Shown here piece after piece: positions 20,057 through 28,397 of a stretch of 33,790 bases of DNA (position 1 is its first letter; every line of letters starts with the position of its first letter). The translations under genes were made by a program, and so were the position numbers. Source of the DNA: a virus; IMG/VR virus record IMGVR_UViG_3300047321_000797, positions 1 through 33,790 of that record; one strand, given 5' to 3'. Under the pieces are notes generated by a model. The model was given only the letters and a program-made list of their open reading frames with translations, did not search any database and was not told where the DNA came from.

Positions 20057-21220
20057 ATGACCGAATTGGCCAAAATCGAAAAAGCCATTGAAGACCAACA
20101 GACCCGAATTCAGGGCCTGTTCGACGAGCAAAAGAAGGAGATCTCAGCGACTGGCGAGGTCAGCAAAAAGCTTCAGGATGACTTCATCAAGCTGCAGGAA
20201 GAGCTGAAAACTTCGGGCGCGCGTCTGTTCGATCTGGAATCCAAGCTCGCCGGCGGCGAACTGGATAACCCAGAGCACAAGAAAAGCTTCGCCGAACGTG
20301 CAGCGGAAGACATCAAGAAAGGCTGGAACGGCTCGACTTCCGGCAAGGTTGACGTCAAAAGCTTCAGCAAAGCGCTGGGTAGCGGTGCTGGCTCAGCTGG
20401 TGCGCTGGTGCAGGCCCAACGTAACCCGGGCATTCTGATGCCAGGTCTGCGTCGCCTCACCATTCGTGACCTGCTGGCGCAAGGCCGAACCACCTCGAAC
20501 GCCATCGAGTACGTGCGTGAGAACGTGTTCACCAATGGCGCCGCACCGGTCGCGGAGGGCGCGCTGAAGCCTGAGACTCAGCTCACTTTCACCAAGGAAA
20601 CGGCGAACGTCAAAACGATCGCTCACTGGATTCAGGCCGCCCGCCAGATTATGGACGACGCGCCGATGCTGGAGTCCTACGTCAACAACCGTCTGCTGTT
20701 CGGCTTGGATCTGGTCGAAGAAGTGCAGTTGCTCAACGGTGACGGCACCGGTGACAACCTGCTGGGCCTGAACCAGGTAGCCAGTGCATACGACGCAGCG
20801 CTGAACGCTACCGGCGACACGCGTGCCGATCAGATCGCACACGCGATCTTCCAGACCAGCGAGTCTGAGTTCGAGGCTTCCGGGATCATCCTAAACCCAC
20901 GCGACTGGCATGCCATTGCGCTGTTGAAGGATGGCGATGGTCGCTACATCTTCGGTGGTCCAGCTGCTTTCGCGGCGAAAGTCATGTGGGGTCTGCCGGT
21001 TGTGGCGACCAAGGCCCAGGCACAAGGCACCTTCACCGTCGGCGGCTTCGATCTGGCGTCCCAGATCTGGGATCGCATGGACGCAACCATCGAGGTCAGC
21101 AATCAGGACCGCGATAACTTCGTGAAGAACATGCTGACCATCTTGTGTGAAGAGCGCCTGGCGGTGACCCACTACCGTCCGACCGCGATCATCAAAGGCG
21201 CATTCGCCCCAGCGGCATAA
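20057..21220 (+). CDS. major capsid protein, HK97 gp5 type
   Basis: A 387-residue capsid protein extremely similar in my memory to HK97 gp5, e.g. ILMPGLRRLTIRDLLAQGRT and DATIEVSNQDRDNFVKNML. Residues 1-105 are the coiled-coil delta domain; by alignment with HK97 (Lys103/Ser104) the protease would cut after Lys105. The residues for covalent cross-linking are kept: Lys171 (HK97 Lys169), Asn358 (Asn356) and the catalytic Glu365 (Glu363). A chain-mail capsid is therefore expected. The gene follows the protease after 2 nt and is followed by a strong hairpin. Confidence 0.97.
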   Translation: MTELAKIEKAIEDQQTRIQGLFDEQKKEISATGEVSKKLQDDFIKLQEELKTSGARLFDLESKLAGGELDNPEHKKSFAERAAEDIKKGWNGSTSGKVDVKSFSKALGSGAGSAGALVQAQRNPGILMPGLRRLTIRDLLAQGRTTSNAIEYVRENVFTNGAAPVAEGALKPETQLTFTKETANVKTIAHWIQAARQIMDDAPMLESYVNNRLLFGLDLVEEVQLLNGDGTGDNLLGLNQVASAYDAALNATGDTRADQIAHAIFQTSESEFEASGIILNPRDWHAIALLKDGDGRYIFGGPAAFAAKVMWGLPVVATKAQAQGTFTVGGFDLASQIWDRMDATIEVSNQDRDNFVKNMLTILCEERLAVTHYRPTAIIKGAFAPAA

Positions 21221-21224
21221 CGAC

Positions 21225-21257
21225 AGGAGCGGGGCGGGTAACCGCCCCGGTTTCACC
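21225..21257 (+). promoter_or_regulatory. Shine-Dalgarno and hairpin bringing it close to the next start codon
   Basis: AGGAG (21225-21229) is 28 nt from the ATG at 21258, too far for normal use. Between them an 8-bp stem CGGGGCGG/CCGCCCCG with a GTAA tetraloop (21230-21249) can form; folded out, the remaining distance is 8 nt, an ideal spacing. No other Shine-Dalgarno is visible. The same hairpin could also stabilise the capsid mRNA; its short T stretch makes it a poor terminator. Confidence 0.6.
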
Positions 21258-21449
21258 ATGAAAACTATTCGCGCATTGCGGCAGTTCTCGCACTATCACG
21301 CGGGGCATTTCGACCAGCACGAGAGCCGCCCGGTTGCTGATGATATCGCTGACGCTCTGGTCGACATGAAGCTTGCGGAGCTCGTCGATGGTGAGCAATC
21401 CGCCCCGGTTGATGGTCCGGCCAAGGCGAAGGAAAAGGTTAAAAAATGA
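21258..21449 (+). CDS. small head-region protein of unknown function
   Basis: A 63-residue protein (MKTIRALRQFSHYHAGHFDQ, then ADDIADALVDMKLAELVDGE and a Lys-rich end). Small proteins of this kind are common between capsid and connector genes in HK97-like phages; no function is known to me. Its ribosome binding site appears to depend on the hairpin upstream. The stop overlaps the connector gene as ATGA. Confidence 0.75.
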   Translation: MKTIRALRQFSHYHAGHFDQHESRPVADDIADALVDMKLAELVDGEQSAPVDGPAKAKEKVKK

Positions 21450-21805
21450 CCGTAGCCCTTGCCGATCTACTGGCTATGGAGCTCATCAAGAAGCACCTTC
21501 GCGTCGACTCGCCGGATGAGGACGATCTGATCGAGCTTTACGCGGAGTCGGCCCTGGCTTGGGCCTTGTGGTACTGCGACAACCCGCTGTTGGCTACCGC
21601 CGCGGACATCCCAGCCAGTTTCAAAGCTGCGCTTCTGCTGCTGATCGGCCATTCCTACACGAACCGTGAGGCTGTGCTGGTCGGTACCGCAGCGGAGGCG
21701 CTGCCGATGGGGGTCGTATCCCTCTTATGGTCGTCCCGCAGCTTGGCCGATTCTAAACCGGTGGAGGAATACCCATGCGCGCCGGAGATCTGCGGCACCG
21801 TGTGA
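21446..21805 (+). CDS. head-tail connector protein (HK97 gp6-like)
   Basis: A 119-residue helical protein of the gp6/adaptor type: LADLLAMELIKKHLRVDSPD, EDDLIELYAESALAWALWYC and PASFKAALLLLIGHSYTNRE are characteristic. A ring of these would sit below the portal as the first adaptor. Its last 31 nt overlap the head-closure gene, so the two are translationally coupled. Confidence 0.9.
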   Translation: MTVALADLLAMELIKKHLRVDSPDEDDLIELYAESALAWALWYCDNPLLATAADIPASFKAALLLLIGHSYTNREAVLVGTAAEALPMGVVSLLWSSRSLADSKPVEEYPCAPEICGTV

Positions 21806-22107
21806 CGTTCGAGCAGAAGGTCACGACCAACGATCCGGTTTCGAATGAGCCGTTGGTGGCGTGGGCTGAGTTCGCCACGGTTTGGGCGGCAATCAGTGAC
21901 CTGAGCGTGCGTGAATTCATCGCAGCGCAGTCGACTCAGTCGGAAGTCACTTGCAGGATCGTGACGCGCTACCGTGACGGGTTCGATGCGACCATGCGCG
22001 CTCGTTGCGACGGCAAAACGTACAACCTGCACGGCATTCTTCGGGATCCGGTCTCCGGGAAGGAGTATTTGACCTTTCCAGCGAGCGAGGGCGTGAACGA
22101 TGGCTGA
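21775..22107 (+). CDS. head-closure / head-tail joining protein
   Basis: A 110-residue beta-barrel type protein of the SPP1 gp16/HK97 gp7-like joining family, marked by MRAGDLRHRVTFEQKVTTND, WAEFATVWAAISDLSVREFI and the C-terminal RCDGKTYNLHGILRDPVSGK. It would seal the packaged DNA and form the docking face for the tail. GGAGG precedes the ATG, and the gene overlaps both neighbours. Confidence 0.9.
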   Translation: MRAGDLRHRVTFEQKVTTNDPVSNEPLVAWAEFATVWAAISDLSVREFIAAQSTQSEVTCRIVTRYRDGFDATMRARCDGKTYNLHGILRDPVSGKEYLTFPASEGVNDG

Positions 22108-22543
22108 TTGGGTCGACTACAAACTGACCGGTGCCGATGAGCTTTCAGCCCGCTTTCGCAGCCTGACCGAGGAAATGCGCCGCAAGGTCGTGACGCCGGC
22201 AGCCAGGGACGCGATGGAAATCGTCTTGGCCGACGCCAAGGATCGGGCAGCACGGATCGACGATCCGGAAACAGCCAACTTCATCCCTAAAAACCTCGCG
22301 ATCGTTGAGCGGAAGGCCATTGGCGTCGAGGTTGGGGCGGTCGTGATGTCTGTCGGCGTGCGCAAGCGCAGTCGGGGGCAGGGCGGCGGTAACACGTTCT
22401 ATTGGTGGTGGGTTGAACTCGGCACGGAGAAGAATCGGGCTAAGCCCTTCCTTCGTCCAGCGCTGGCGAACAACCGCGAGGCCTTGTTCAAGGAGTTCTT
22501 GAGCTCGGCGAAGTACCAGCTGATCAAACTTGGGGTGAATTGA
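22100..22543 (+). CDS. HK97 gp10-like neck/tail completion protein
   Basis: A 147-residue protein of the HK97 gp10 family, with the N-terminal GADELSARFRSLTEEMRRKV, a central AARDAMEIVLADAKDRA helix and the closing WWWVELGTEKNRAKPFLRPA motif that is diagnostic. The family acts at the neck or tail terminator in siphophage assembly. The first 8 nt overlap the preceding gene; its stop overlaps the next start as TGATG. Confidence 0.92.
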   Translation: MADWVDYKLTGADELSARFRSLTEEMRRKVVTPAARDAMEIVLADAKDRAARIDDPETANFIPKNLAIVERKAIGVEVGAVVMSVGVRKRSRGQGGGNTFYWWWVELGTEKNRAKPFLRPALANNREALFKEFLSSAKYQLIKLGVN

Positions 22544-22908
22544 TGATTGCTCCAATCTTGGCTGCCTGCAAAGCGGCGCCTGCCGTCACAGCGCTGCTCG
22601 GGGAAAGTCCGATACGCCTCTACCCGCATGGTGAGGCTCCGCAAAACGTCGCCAAACCATACGCAGTCTGGCAAGTCGTCAGCGGGTCGCCGATCAACTA
22701 CGTGAACGGTCAGCCGGATACGGACCGTTATGGTCTGCAGATCGATGTCTATGCGACGACAGCGGTCTCTGCCGACGCAGTCTTCACTGCGCTGCGTAAA
22801 GCCATCGGCAAGTACGCCTATATCACCGGTTTCGGTCTCGACGCCGTGGACAGCGTCACCAAAAGCTATCGAAAAGGTTTCGATGTTGCCTGGCTGGTCA
22901 GCGCTTAG
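22543..22908 (+). CDS. tail terminator / tail completion protein (DUF3168 type)
   Basis: A 121-residue protein of the DUF3168/gp17-like group: an N-terminal helix IAPILAACKAAPAVTALLGE, RLYPHGEAPQNVAKPYAVWQ and the strand-rich TDRYGLQIDVYATTAVSADA. The hexamer would cap the tail tube and join it to the neck. ATG at 22543 is preferred over an in-frame TTG one codon earlier; GGGGTGA lies upstream. A strong terminator follows. Confidence 0.88.
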   Translation: MIAPILAACKAAPAVTALLGESPIRLYPHGEAPQNVAKPYAVWQVVSGSPINYVNGQPDTDRYGLQIDVYATTAVSADAVFTALRKAIGKYAYITGFGLDAVDSVTKSYRKGFDVAWLVSA

Positions 22909-22929
22909 CCGGAAAACCTGAAAGAACTG

Positions 22930-22950
22930 CCCGCTTCGGCGGGTTTTTTT
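22930..22950 (+). terminator. rho-independent terminator between neck and tail genes
   Basis: CCCGC/GCGGG with a TTCG tetraloop is followed by seven T (22944-22950) and then ATG. Such an efficient terminator within the structural operon suggests that tail transcription relies on antitermination by Q. Confidence 0.9.
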
Positions 22951-22994
22951 ATGCCCGCTAATCAGTGATTTCTAAGGAAATCGGGGAGTACAAA

Positions 22995-23723
22995 TTGACC
23001 ATTAATGTCCAGGGCACTGAGCTTTTCGCCATCGACCCGGCCGACAACAGCGTTCTCAACGTGGGCTGCTTCACGACTTTGGACGGCATCGACACCTCTG
23101 TCGCCCAGGTTGACGTGACCTGCACCACCTCGAAGGGCCGCGAGTACGAAGCGGGCCTTGCCGAACCCGGCTCTGCTTCTTTCGGCCTGAACATCGATCC
23201 GAAGAATCCGATCCACCTGCGCCTTCACCAATTGAAGACCGCCGGCACCAAACTCAAGTGGGTGGTGGGCTGGTCCGACGGGTACAACTTCGAAACTGAG
23301 GAAGGTATTCAGCCTCTGATCGGCACTCCGGGCGCATTGGCGGCATTGGTGCTGAATTCGGCAGGCACGGGCTACACCTCTGCCCCAACGGTCGCGATCA
23401 CTGGCGGCGGCGGTACTGGTGCCACAGCAACGGCCCAGATCGCAAATGGCAAGATCACCGGCTTCACGATCACCAATCCAGGCACTGGTTATACCAGCGC
23501 TCCAACCGTTGCCCTGACAGGCGGCGCTGGTACCGGCGCAACGGCTCGGGCGGTGGTGGAAGACGAAATCGACTTCGATCTGCCGAACACCCGCACATGG
23601 CTCACCTTCGAAGGCTACATGAACAGTTTCCCGTTCACGTTCGGCCTGGGCGACGTCGTCAAATCCACGGTCGGCATTCAGGTATCGGGTGAACCGGTAC
23701 TGATCGCCAAAACCTCTGTTTAA
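22995..23723 (+). CDS. major tail tube protein with repeat insertion
   Basis: A 242-residue tube protein. The N-terminal part ([59 protein letters not shown]) and the C-terminal [20 protein letters not shown] match a siphophage tail tube family. Between them (residues about 122-188) sit two repeats of [11 protein letters not shown]-x-TGG with 39-residue period, probably a surface domain on the tail. I chose the TTG at 22995 since GGGGAG (22983-22988) precedes it by 6 nt and relatives start shortly before QGTEL; a GTG at 22965 has no ribosome binding site. Confidence 0.88.
   Translation: MTINVQGTELFAIDPADNSVLNVGCFTTLDGIDTSVAQVDVTCTTSKGREYEAGLAEPGSASFGLNIDPKNPIHLRLHQLKTAGTKLKWVVGWSDGYNFETEEGIQPLIGTPGALAALVLNSAGTGYTSAPTVAITGGGGTGATATAQIANGKITGFTITNPGTGYTSAPTVALTGGAGTGATARAVVEDEIDFDLPNTRTWLTFEGYMNSFPFTFGLGDVVKSTVGIQVSGEPVLIAKTSV
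23364..23555 (+). repeat. two in-frame repeats in the tail tube gene
   Basis: Two copies of a 26-residue unit (core [11 protein letters not shown], then TGG-x-GTGATA) begin 39 residues apart. The protein copies are nearly identical, while the DNA differs at many third positions, which indicates old duplication or selection on the protein rather than a recent slip. Confidence 0.85.
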
Positions 23724-23732
23724 GGAACGTCC

Positions 23733-24167
23733 ATGGATCTGAGTATCGCTTCGTTGAAGGCTGCGGGCGCGTTCATCGCGCCTCCGGTCAAGAAGGAAGT
23801 CACCTGGCATGCGGGCGGAAAAGCGCAGACAGCGACGGTTTACGTGCTGCAGGAGTCTTTCATCTCATTGACCCAGCGCTGGGATGCGCAGGACCGCGGT
23901 GGCGACCTTGCCGCGCAGCGTATTGCGTCATGCATCACCGACAAGGACGGCGTGCCAGTCTTCACTGTGGATGACATTGTCGGTGGACCGGAAAGTGGTC
24001 ACGGCGCGCTGTGTGCGGAGCTGGCCATCGTGCTGCTGGCGGCTATTGGTGAGGTCAACCAGGTGCCGCAGGCCGTTCTCGAAAAAAAATCGAACCCGAG
24101 GAAGAGCTCTGGCACGAAATCGCCATCGTCCTCGGGGCAACAATCGCAGAAGCCAAGCAAAGGATGA
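23733..24167 (+). CDS. tail assembly chaperone (lambda G-like)
   Basis: A 144-residue chaperone that coats the tape measure protein before tube polymerisation. Residues about 1-115 are the folded domain (LSIASLKAAGAFIAPPVKKE; ESFISLTQRWDAQDRGGDLA; ELAIVLLAAIGEVNQVPQAV). After the A8 run at 24082-24089 the zero-frame tail is Ser/Lys-rich and ends at 24167. A -1 shift at the run gives the longer G-T product. It lies between tube and tape measure genes, the universal place for this pair. Confidence 0.9.
   Translation: MDLSIASLKAAGAFIAPPVKKEVTWHAGGKAQTATVYVLQESFISLTQRWDAQDRGGDLAAQRIASCITDKDGVPVFTVDDIVGGPESGHGALCAELAIVLLAAIGEVNQVPQAVLEKKSNPRKSSGTKSPSSSGQQSQKPSKG
24082..24089 (+). other. -1 programmed frameshift site for the G-T fusion
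   Basis: Eight A follow GTTCTCG; in the zero frame the reading is GAA AAA AAA TCG, so 24083-24089 is the slippery heptamer A-AAA-AAA. A -1 shift leads to IEPEEELWHEIAIVLGATIA and then the T domain, with no stop until 24394. The fusion would be 220 residues. No strong downstream stem was found. Confidence 0.88.
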
Positions 24168-24394
24168 CCTACGTCGAGGCGATGGACTGGATGCGGTACC
24201 GGCGACAAACCGGGCCGTTGAATCTGGGACTTCGCCTTGAGGACGGTTTCGCGATGTTGGCCACCGTGTTTAACAACGTCATGGGCGGTAAAGCCAAGTT
24301 CTCGGACTTTATGCCGGATCGTGGCTTCAGCGCCTCGCCGAAGGAAGCCACGCCGCAAGACCTGTTGGCGCTGTTGAACCGTGTGAAGGGGTAA
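24164..24394 (+). CDS. T domain of the tail chaperone fusion (lambda T-like)
   Basis: This frame holds the T part, MTYVEAMDWMRYRRQTGPLN and the following LRLEDGFAMLATVFNNVMGG. The -1 frame is open upstream from the slippery run at 24082-24089, so it is probably made only as the C-terminal part of a G-T fusion that begins at 23733. The ATG at 24164 has a purine run too close to act as a normal ribosome binding site. The T part recruits tube protein to the chaperone-coated tape measure. Short spacing (3 nt) to the tape measure gene. Confidence 0.86.
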   Translation: MTYVEAMDWMRYRRQTGPLNLGLRLEDGFAMLATVFNNVMGGKAKFSDFMPDRGFSASPKEATPQDLLALLNRVKG

Positions 24395-24397
24395 TTT

Positions 24398-27310
24398 ATG
24401 GCGGTTGATTCGCTCGGCCAGTTGACGGTTGACCTGGTAGCCAACACCGGCGGCTTTGAAAAAGGGATGGACCGGGCGCAGCGCGCGCTGAAAGCAGCTA
24501 CGAAGGAAGCGGCCTATCAGGCTGGCCAGCTGGATAAGCTGGTCGGTCAGATCGATCCGGTCATCGGTGCTTATGGCCGCCTCGACAAAATGGAAGAGCA
24601 GCTGCGCAAGCATCGTGCCGCCGGTCGTCTGGACAAAAGCGACTTTGACGAGTACCTGAAGAAGCTGAACGAGCAGCGCGATGCTGTGGAAAAAGTTGAC
24701 CGGGTCATGGCCAAGAATGGGCAGACCGCGAAGCAATATGCGGCCAACCTACGTGGTGTTCCTGCCCAGTTTACTGACATCGCCGTATCGCTGCAGGCGG
24801 GGCAGAACCCGCTGACCGTGTTCTTGCAGCAGGGTGGCCAGCTCAAGGATATGTTCGGCGGCATTGGGCCGGCGGCGAAAGCCCTGGGCGGTTACGTTCT
24901 GGGATTGGTTAACCCCTTCACTGTGGCGGCGGCAGCGGCTGCCGTTCTGGCGCTGGCTTACAAACAGGGCAGTGACGAGGCTACGGCCTACAGTGCTGCT
25001 CTGGCGATGACGGGCAACACCGCTGGCACTAGCGCAAGCGGTCTGGCCGATCTGGCGCGCCAAGTTGCCCAGGCAGGTGGAACCGTCGGCAAGGCGGCGG
25101 AAGTTCTGGCGCAATTGGCCAGCTCCACCCGCATCCCTGTCACCGCTTTCGAATCGATCGCTGAAGCAGCCATCAAGTTCGAATCGGCAACAGGCGTTGC
25201 GGCGGACGAGACCGTCAAAAACTTCGAGCGAATCGCCAAGGACCCCGTCGGCGAGATCCTGAAGCTCAACGAGTCGATGAATTTTCTCACCGCGACGACT
25301 TACGAGAACATCCGGTCGCTGCAGGAGCAGGGCAAGACGCAGGATGCGGCGGCTGTTGCAACCGCTGCCTATGAGGACGGGCTGAACCGGACCTCTACCT
25401 CAATCAAGAACAGCCTCGGTACGCTGGAAACCGCTTGGGCGGGTGTGAAGTCGGCGGCGAAGCAAGCATGGGATGCGGCGCTGAACATTGGGCGCGAGGA
25501 TACCCTTGATCAGCAAATCAAAAAGCTCGACGAGCAGCTTGATGCCATCGCGAACAATGCCGCCAAACGCAACCAGCGTAACGCCAAAGGGCAGTTGGTC
25601 GACCCGCTGAGCAATCTGACGCCCGATGACAGCTTCCGCAAGGATGCGCTCGAGCGTGAGAAAACCGAGAAGCTGGTTCTCAAGGCGGAGCAGGATCGCC
25701 GGGACGCGGCGAAAGGATTTGCTCAGCAACAGCAGCAGCAGGCGCTTGATGATCAGCTGAAACTCGACAAGCTTCGCAAGGAGACCGAGAGCAACGCGGA
25801 CAAGCGCGCTCGTGAGATCGCTGATTACCGTCTGCTGGTCGAGCGGAATATCGCCCGGGCCAAGAAGACCGGCGACAGCTCTCTTCTGATCTCAGCGGAT
25901 CAACAGGCGAAAGACATCGCCGCCATCAATGACAAGTACAAGGACCCGGCGGTCAAGAAGACGCCACAATATCGCGAGGACGCTGGTACCAAGGCGCTTG
26001 ACGCAGCACGACAGCAATATGCGGCGCTGCAGCAGCAAGGCGCCCTCATTGGCGATCAGAACGCGACCAGCGAAACCCTCGGCGCCAATGCGAAGAAGCT
26101 GGTCGAGTGGGAACAGCAGCTTGCGGACATCAAGACCAAGAAGACGCTGACCGCCGACCAAAAGTCGTTGCTGGCCAGCCAGGATCTGATCACCGCCCAG
26201 CTGAAACGCAATGCCGCGCTCGAAACCCAGAACACATTGTCGGAGAAGGCTCTCGACACCCGCCGGAAGTTGGCCGCGTTTGATGAGAATCTGCAAAGTC
26301 AGTTGGCCAGCGCGAAGCAGGGGCTCGACAACAACCTTGCCGGTGTCGGTCTGGGGGATGTCCAGAAGCAGCGCCTGCAGGAACAGCGCAGCATCCAGCA
26401 GTCGTATCAGTCGCAACTGGACAAGCTGACCTCGGACTACAACAAGAGCAACAAGGACCAGTTCAGCACCGAGCTTTACGACAAGGAGACCGCATCGCTC
26501 AAGGCCGCGCTCGATCAACGCCTCGCTATGCAACGGCAGTATTACGTCGATGTCGATCACGCTCAGTCTGATTGGACCAACGGCGCGTCGGCCGCATATC
26601 AGGACTACCTGCAAAGCGCCAAGGACGTGGCCGGGCAGACTAAAAACCTGTTCTCCAACGCGTTCAACGGCATGGAAGACGCGCTGACCACCTTCGTGAC
26701 GACCGGAAAGTTATCGTTCGGCGATCTTGCGAAATCGATCCTCGCAGACCTTGCACGCATTGAGATCCGCCAGGCTTCGTCGTCGGCGCTGAGCGCGTTG
26801 TTCGGGGTTGCGACAACAGCCGTTGGAGCTTACTTCGGCGGGGCAAGTTCTGCGGGCTCAACGCAAGCGGGCTACACAGGGTCTGCATATCAGAGTTGGT
26901 TGTCTTCGCAGCATTGGGATGGCGGCTACACCGGTGACGGCGGCAAATACGAGCCAATGGGCGTGGTTCACGGCGGCGAGGTCGTCATCCGCAAGGAAGT
27001 CGTTCAGCAGCCGGGCATGCGCGCCTATCTGGAGCGGCTGAATAAATCCGGCAAGCCCGGATATGCCGACGGCGGCTATGTTGGCCTGGCCTCGGGCGGT
27101 GCTGGTTCTGCAGCAGCCCCGGCCGCGGGCAATTCGATTGTTATCCAGCAGAACTTCACGGTACCCAACGCGGCGAACGATTCTTCAGACCGGGACATGC
27201 AAGCCGTCGGTCAGGCTTATGCAGCCACCGCCAAGCGCGGTGCCCAGCAGGCAATCGCTGAAGAGCTTCGCCCGGGTGGCGCAATTTGGAGGGTGGTAAA
27301 TGGCCGTTGA
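24398..27310 (+). CDS. tail tape measure protein (lambda H-like)
   Basis: A 970-residue protein that fixes tail length and helps DNA entry. The N-terminus ([20 protein letters not shown]) and [20 protein letters not shown] are typical of the lambda H family. A hydrophobic segment at about 160-188 ([15 protein letters not shown], then an Ala run) may insert in the host membrane. Residues about 370-780 are rich in Gln/Lys/Asp/Ala and form long helices. The C-terminal [14 protein letters not shown] motif is also characteristic. With about 0.15 nm per residue, a tail near 145 nm is expected. The stop overlaps the M gene by 11 nt. Confidence 0.95.
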   Translation: MAVDSLGQLTVDLVANTGGFEKGMDRAQRALKAATKEAAYQAGQLDKLVGQIDPVIGAYGRLDKMEEQLRKHRAAGRLDKSDFDEYLKKLNEQRDAVEKVDRVMAKNGQTAKQYAANLRGVPAQFTDIAVSLQAGQNPLTVFLQQGGQLKDMFGGIGPAAKALGGYVLGLVNPFTVAAAAAAVLALAYKQGSDEATAYSAALAMTGNTAGTSASGLADLARQVAQAGGTVGKAAEVLAQLASSTRIPVTAFESIAEAAIKFESATGVAADETVKNFERIAKDPVGEILKLNESMNFLTATTYENIRSLQEQGKTQDAAAVATAAYEDGLNRTSTSIKNSLGTLETAWAGVKSAAKQAWDAALNIGREDTLDQQIKKLDEQLDAIANNAAKRNQRNAKGQLVDPLSNLTPDDSFRKDALEREKTEKLVLKAEQDRRDAAKGFAQQQQQQALDDQLKLDKLRKETESNADKRAREIADYRLLVERNIARAKKTGDSSLLISADQQAKDIAAINDKYKDPAVKKTPQYREDAGTKALDAARQQYAALQQQGALIGDQNATSETLGANAKKLVEWEQQLADIKTKKTLTADQKSLLASQDLITAQLKRNAALETQNTLSEKALDTRRKLAAFDENLQSQLASAKQGLDNNLAGVGLGDVQKQRLQEQRSIQQSYQSQLDKLTSDYNKSNKDQFSTELYDKETASLKAALDQRLAMQRQYYVDVDHAQSDWTNGASAAYQDYLQSAKDVAGQTKNLFSNAFNGMEDALTTFVTTGKLSFGDLAKSILADLARIEIRQASSSALSALFGVATTAVGAYFGGASSAGSTQAGYTGSAYQSWLSSQHWDGGYTGDGGKYEPMGVVHGGEVVIRKEVVQQPGMRAYLERLNKSGKPGYADGGYVGLASGGAGSAAAPAAGNSIVIQQNFTVPNAANDSSDRDMQAVGQAYAATAKRGAQQAIAEELRPGGAIWRVVNGR

Positions 27311-27638
27311 GACTTTCACCTGGTGCCCTAAATTGGAAACCACCAGTTCGCCAGAGTACCGCACCCGGTCCAGCAAGTTCGGCAATGGCTATGAACAGGT
27401 CGTCGGTGACGGCCCGAACAACAAAGTGGAGGTCTGGCCTCTGACGTTCGTGGTGCGCGAGGCGGTGGCGCTGCAGATCAAGGCATTTCTCGATCGTCAT
27501 GCTGGTTTCAAGTCGTTTTTCTGGACGCCACCGCTCGGTGAGCTGAGTTTCTTCCGCGCATCGGCACCGGCCATCTCACCCAATGGCGCGGGGTTCTACA
27601 CGCTGACCACTACCTTTACCCAGTCATTCCTTCCATAG
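27300..27638 (+). CDS. M: minor tail protein M
   Basis: A 112-residue protein of the lambda M family ([56 protein letters not shown]). It forms part of the distal tail, between the tube and the L/J tip. It overlaps the tape measure gene by 11 nt and is followed by L after 7 nt. Confidence 0.94.
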   Translation: MAVETFTWCPKLETTSSPEYRTRSSKFGNGYEQVVGDGPNNKVEVWPLTFVVREAVALQIKAFLDRHAGFKSFFWTPPLGELSFFRASAPAISPNGAGFYTLTTTFTQSFLP

Positions 27639-27645
27639 GGCTCAA

Positions 27646-28395
27646 ATGTCACTGATCAAAGACATCCAGGTGCTCGAGCCTGGCAGCGAGGTGCTGCTGT
27701 TCGAATTGGACGGTTCGGATTACGGCGCCGATGTATTGCGGTTTCATGGCCACTCCATCCCCTACACGGCGGCTGAGCTGATGGCTGCCGGAGCGGATGC
27801 TGACCAGTTGCCGGCGAAATCGATCTGGTGGCAGGGCGAGGAATATGGCGCCTGGCCAATGCAGATCGACGGCATTCAGGCCACCGGCGACGGCACGGCG
27901 GGCCGCCCAACGTTGTCAGTCGGCAACGTGAACGGACGTATCACTGCACTGTGCCTGGCGTTCGAGGATCTGCTCGAGTTCAAGCTGACGATGCGGCATA
28001 CGCTGGGAACCTACCTCGACGCAGAGAACTTCCCTGCTGGAAATCCAGAGGCGGACCCCACGCAAGAATCGATTGAGGTCTGGTATTTGGACCAGAAGAC
28101 GTCCGAAAACGGTGCGTCGGTATCGTGGGAGCTTGCGAGTCCTGGAGACGTCGGGGGCGAATCCGTCGGCCGGCAGATGACCACGCTTTGCCACTGGTGC
28201 CTCACCGGGGGATATCGCGGTCCGAACTGCGGCTACACCGGGCCATACCGCGACAAGGACGGCAATTTGACTGACGACCCGGAGAAGGACGAGTGTGATG
28301 CCACCCTGGGGCGAGGTTGCGTGCCACGGTTCGGAGATGGAAACCAACTTCCGTTCGGTGGCTTTCCTGCCGTCTCCTTGATTGCCCGGAGCTGA
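27646..28395 (+). CDS. L: minor tail protein L with predicted Fe-S cluster
   Basis: A 249-residue protein of the lambda L family, part of the tail tip hub. The N-terminal domain (SLIKDIQVLEPGSEVLLFEL) binds the tube side; the C-terminal part has Cys182-x-x-Cys185, Cys195, Cys217 and Cys225 (TTLCHWCLTGGYRGPNCGYT; DECDATLGRGCVPRFG). Lambda L is known to hold a [4Fe-4S] cluster through its C-terminal Cys, so the same is expected here. The K gene follows after 2 nt. Confidence 0.94.
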   Translation: MSLIKDIQVLEPGSEVLLFELDGSDYGADVLRFHGHSIPYTAAELMAAGADADQLPAKSIWWQGEEYGAWPMQIDGIQATGDGTAGRPTLSVGNVNGRITALCLAFEDLLEFKLTMRHTLGTYLDAENFPAGNPEADPTQESIEVWYLDQKTSENGASVSWELASPGDVGGESVGRQMTTLCHWCLTGGYRGPNCGYTGPYRDKDGNLTDDPEKDECDATLGRGCVPRFGDGNQLPFGGFPAVSLIARS

Positions 28396-28397
28396 CC

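Noticed and set aside
22965-22994. GTG start for the tail tube gene
   Set aside because: No ribosome binding site precedes it, whereas TTG at 22995 has GGGGAG at 6 nt and gives the family N-terminus.
24082-24089. A8 run as a sequencing error or broken gene
   Set aside because: Both frames around it are sensible parts of a known frameshifted gene pair, and the run is the expected slippery site.
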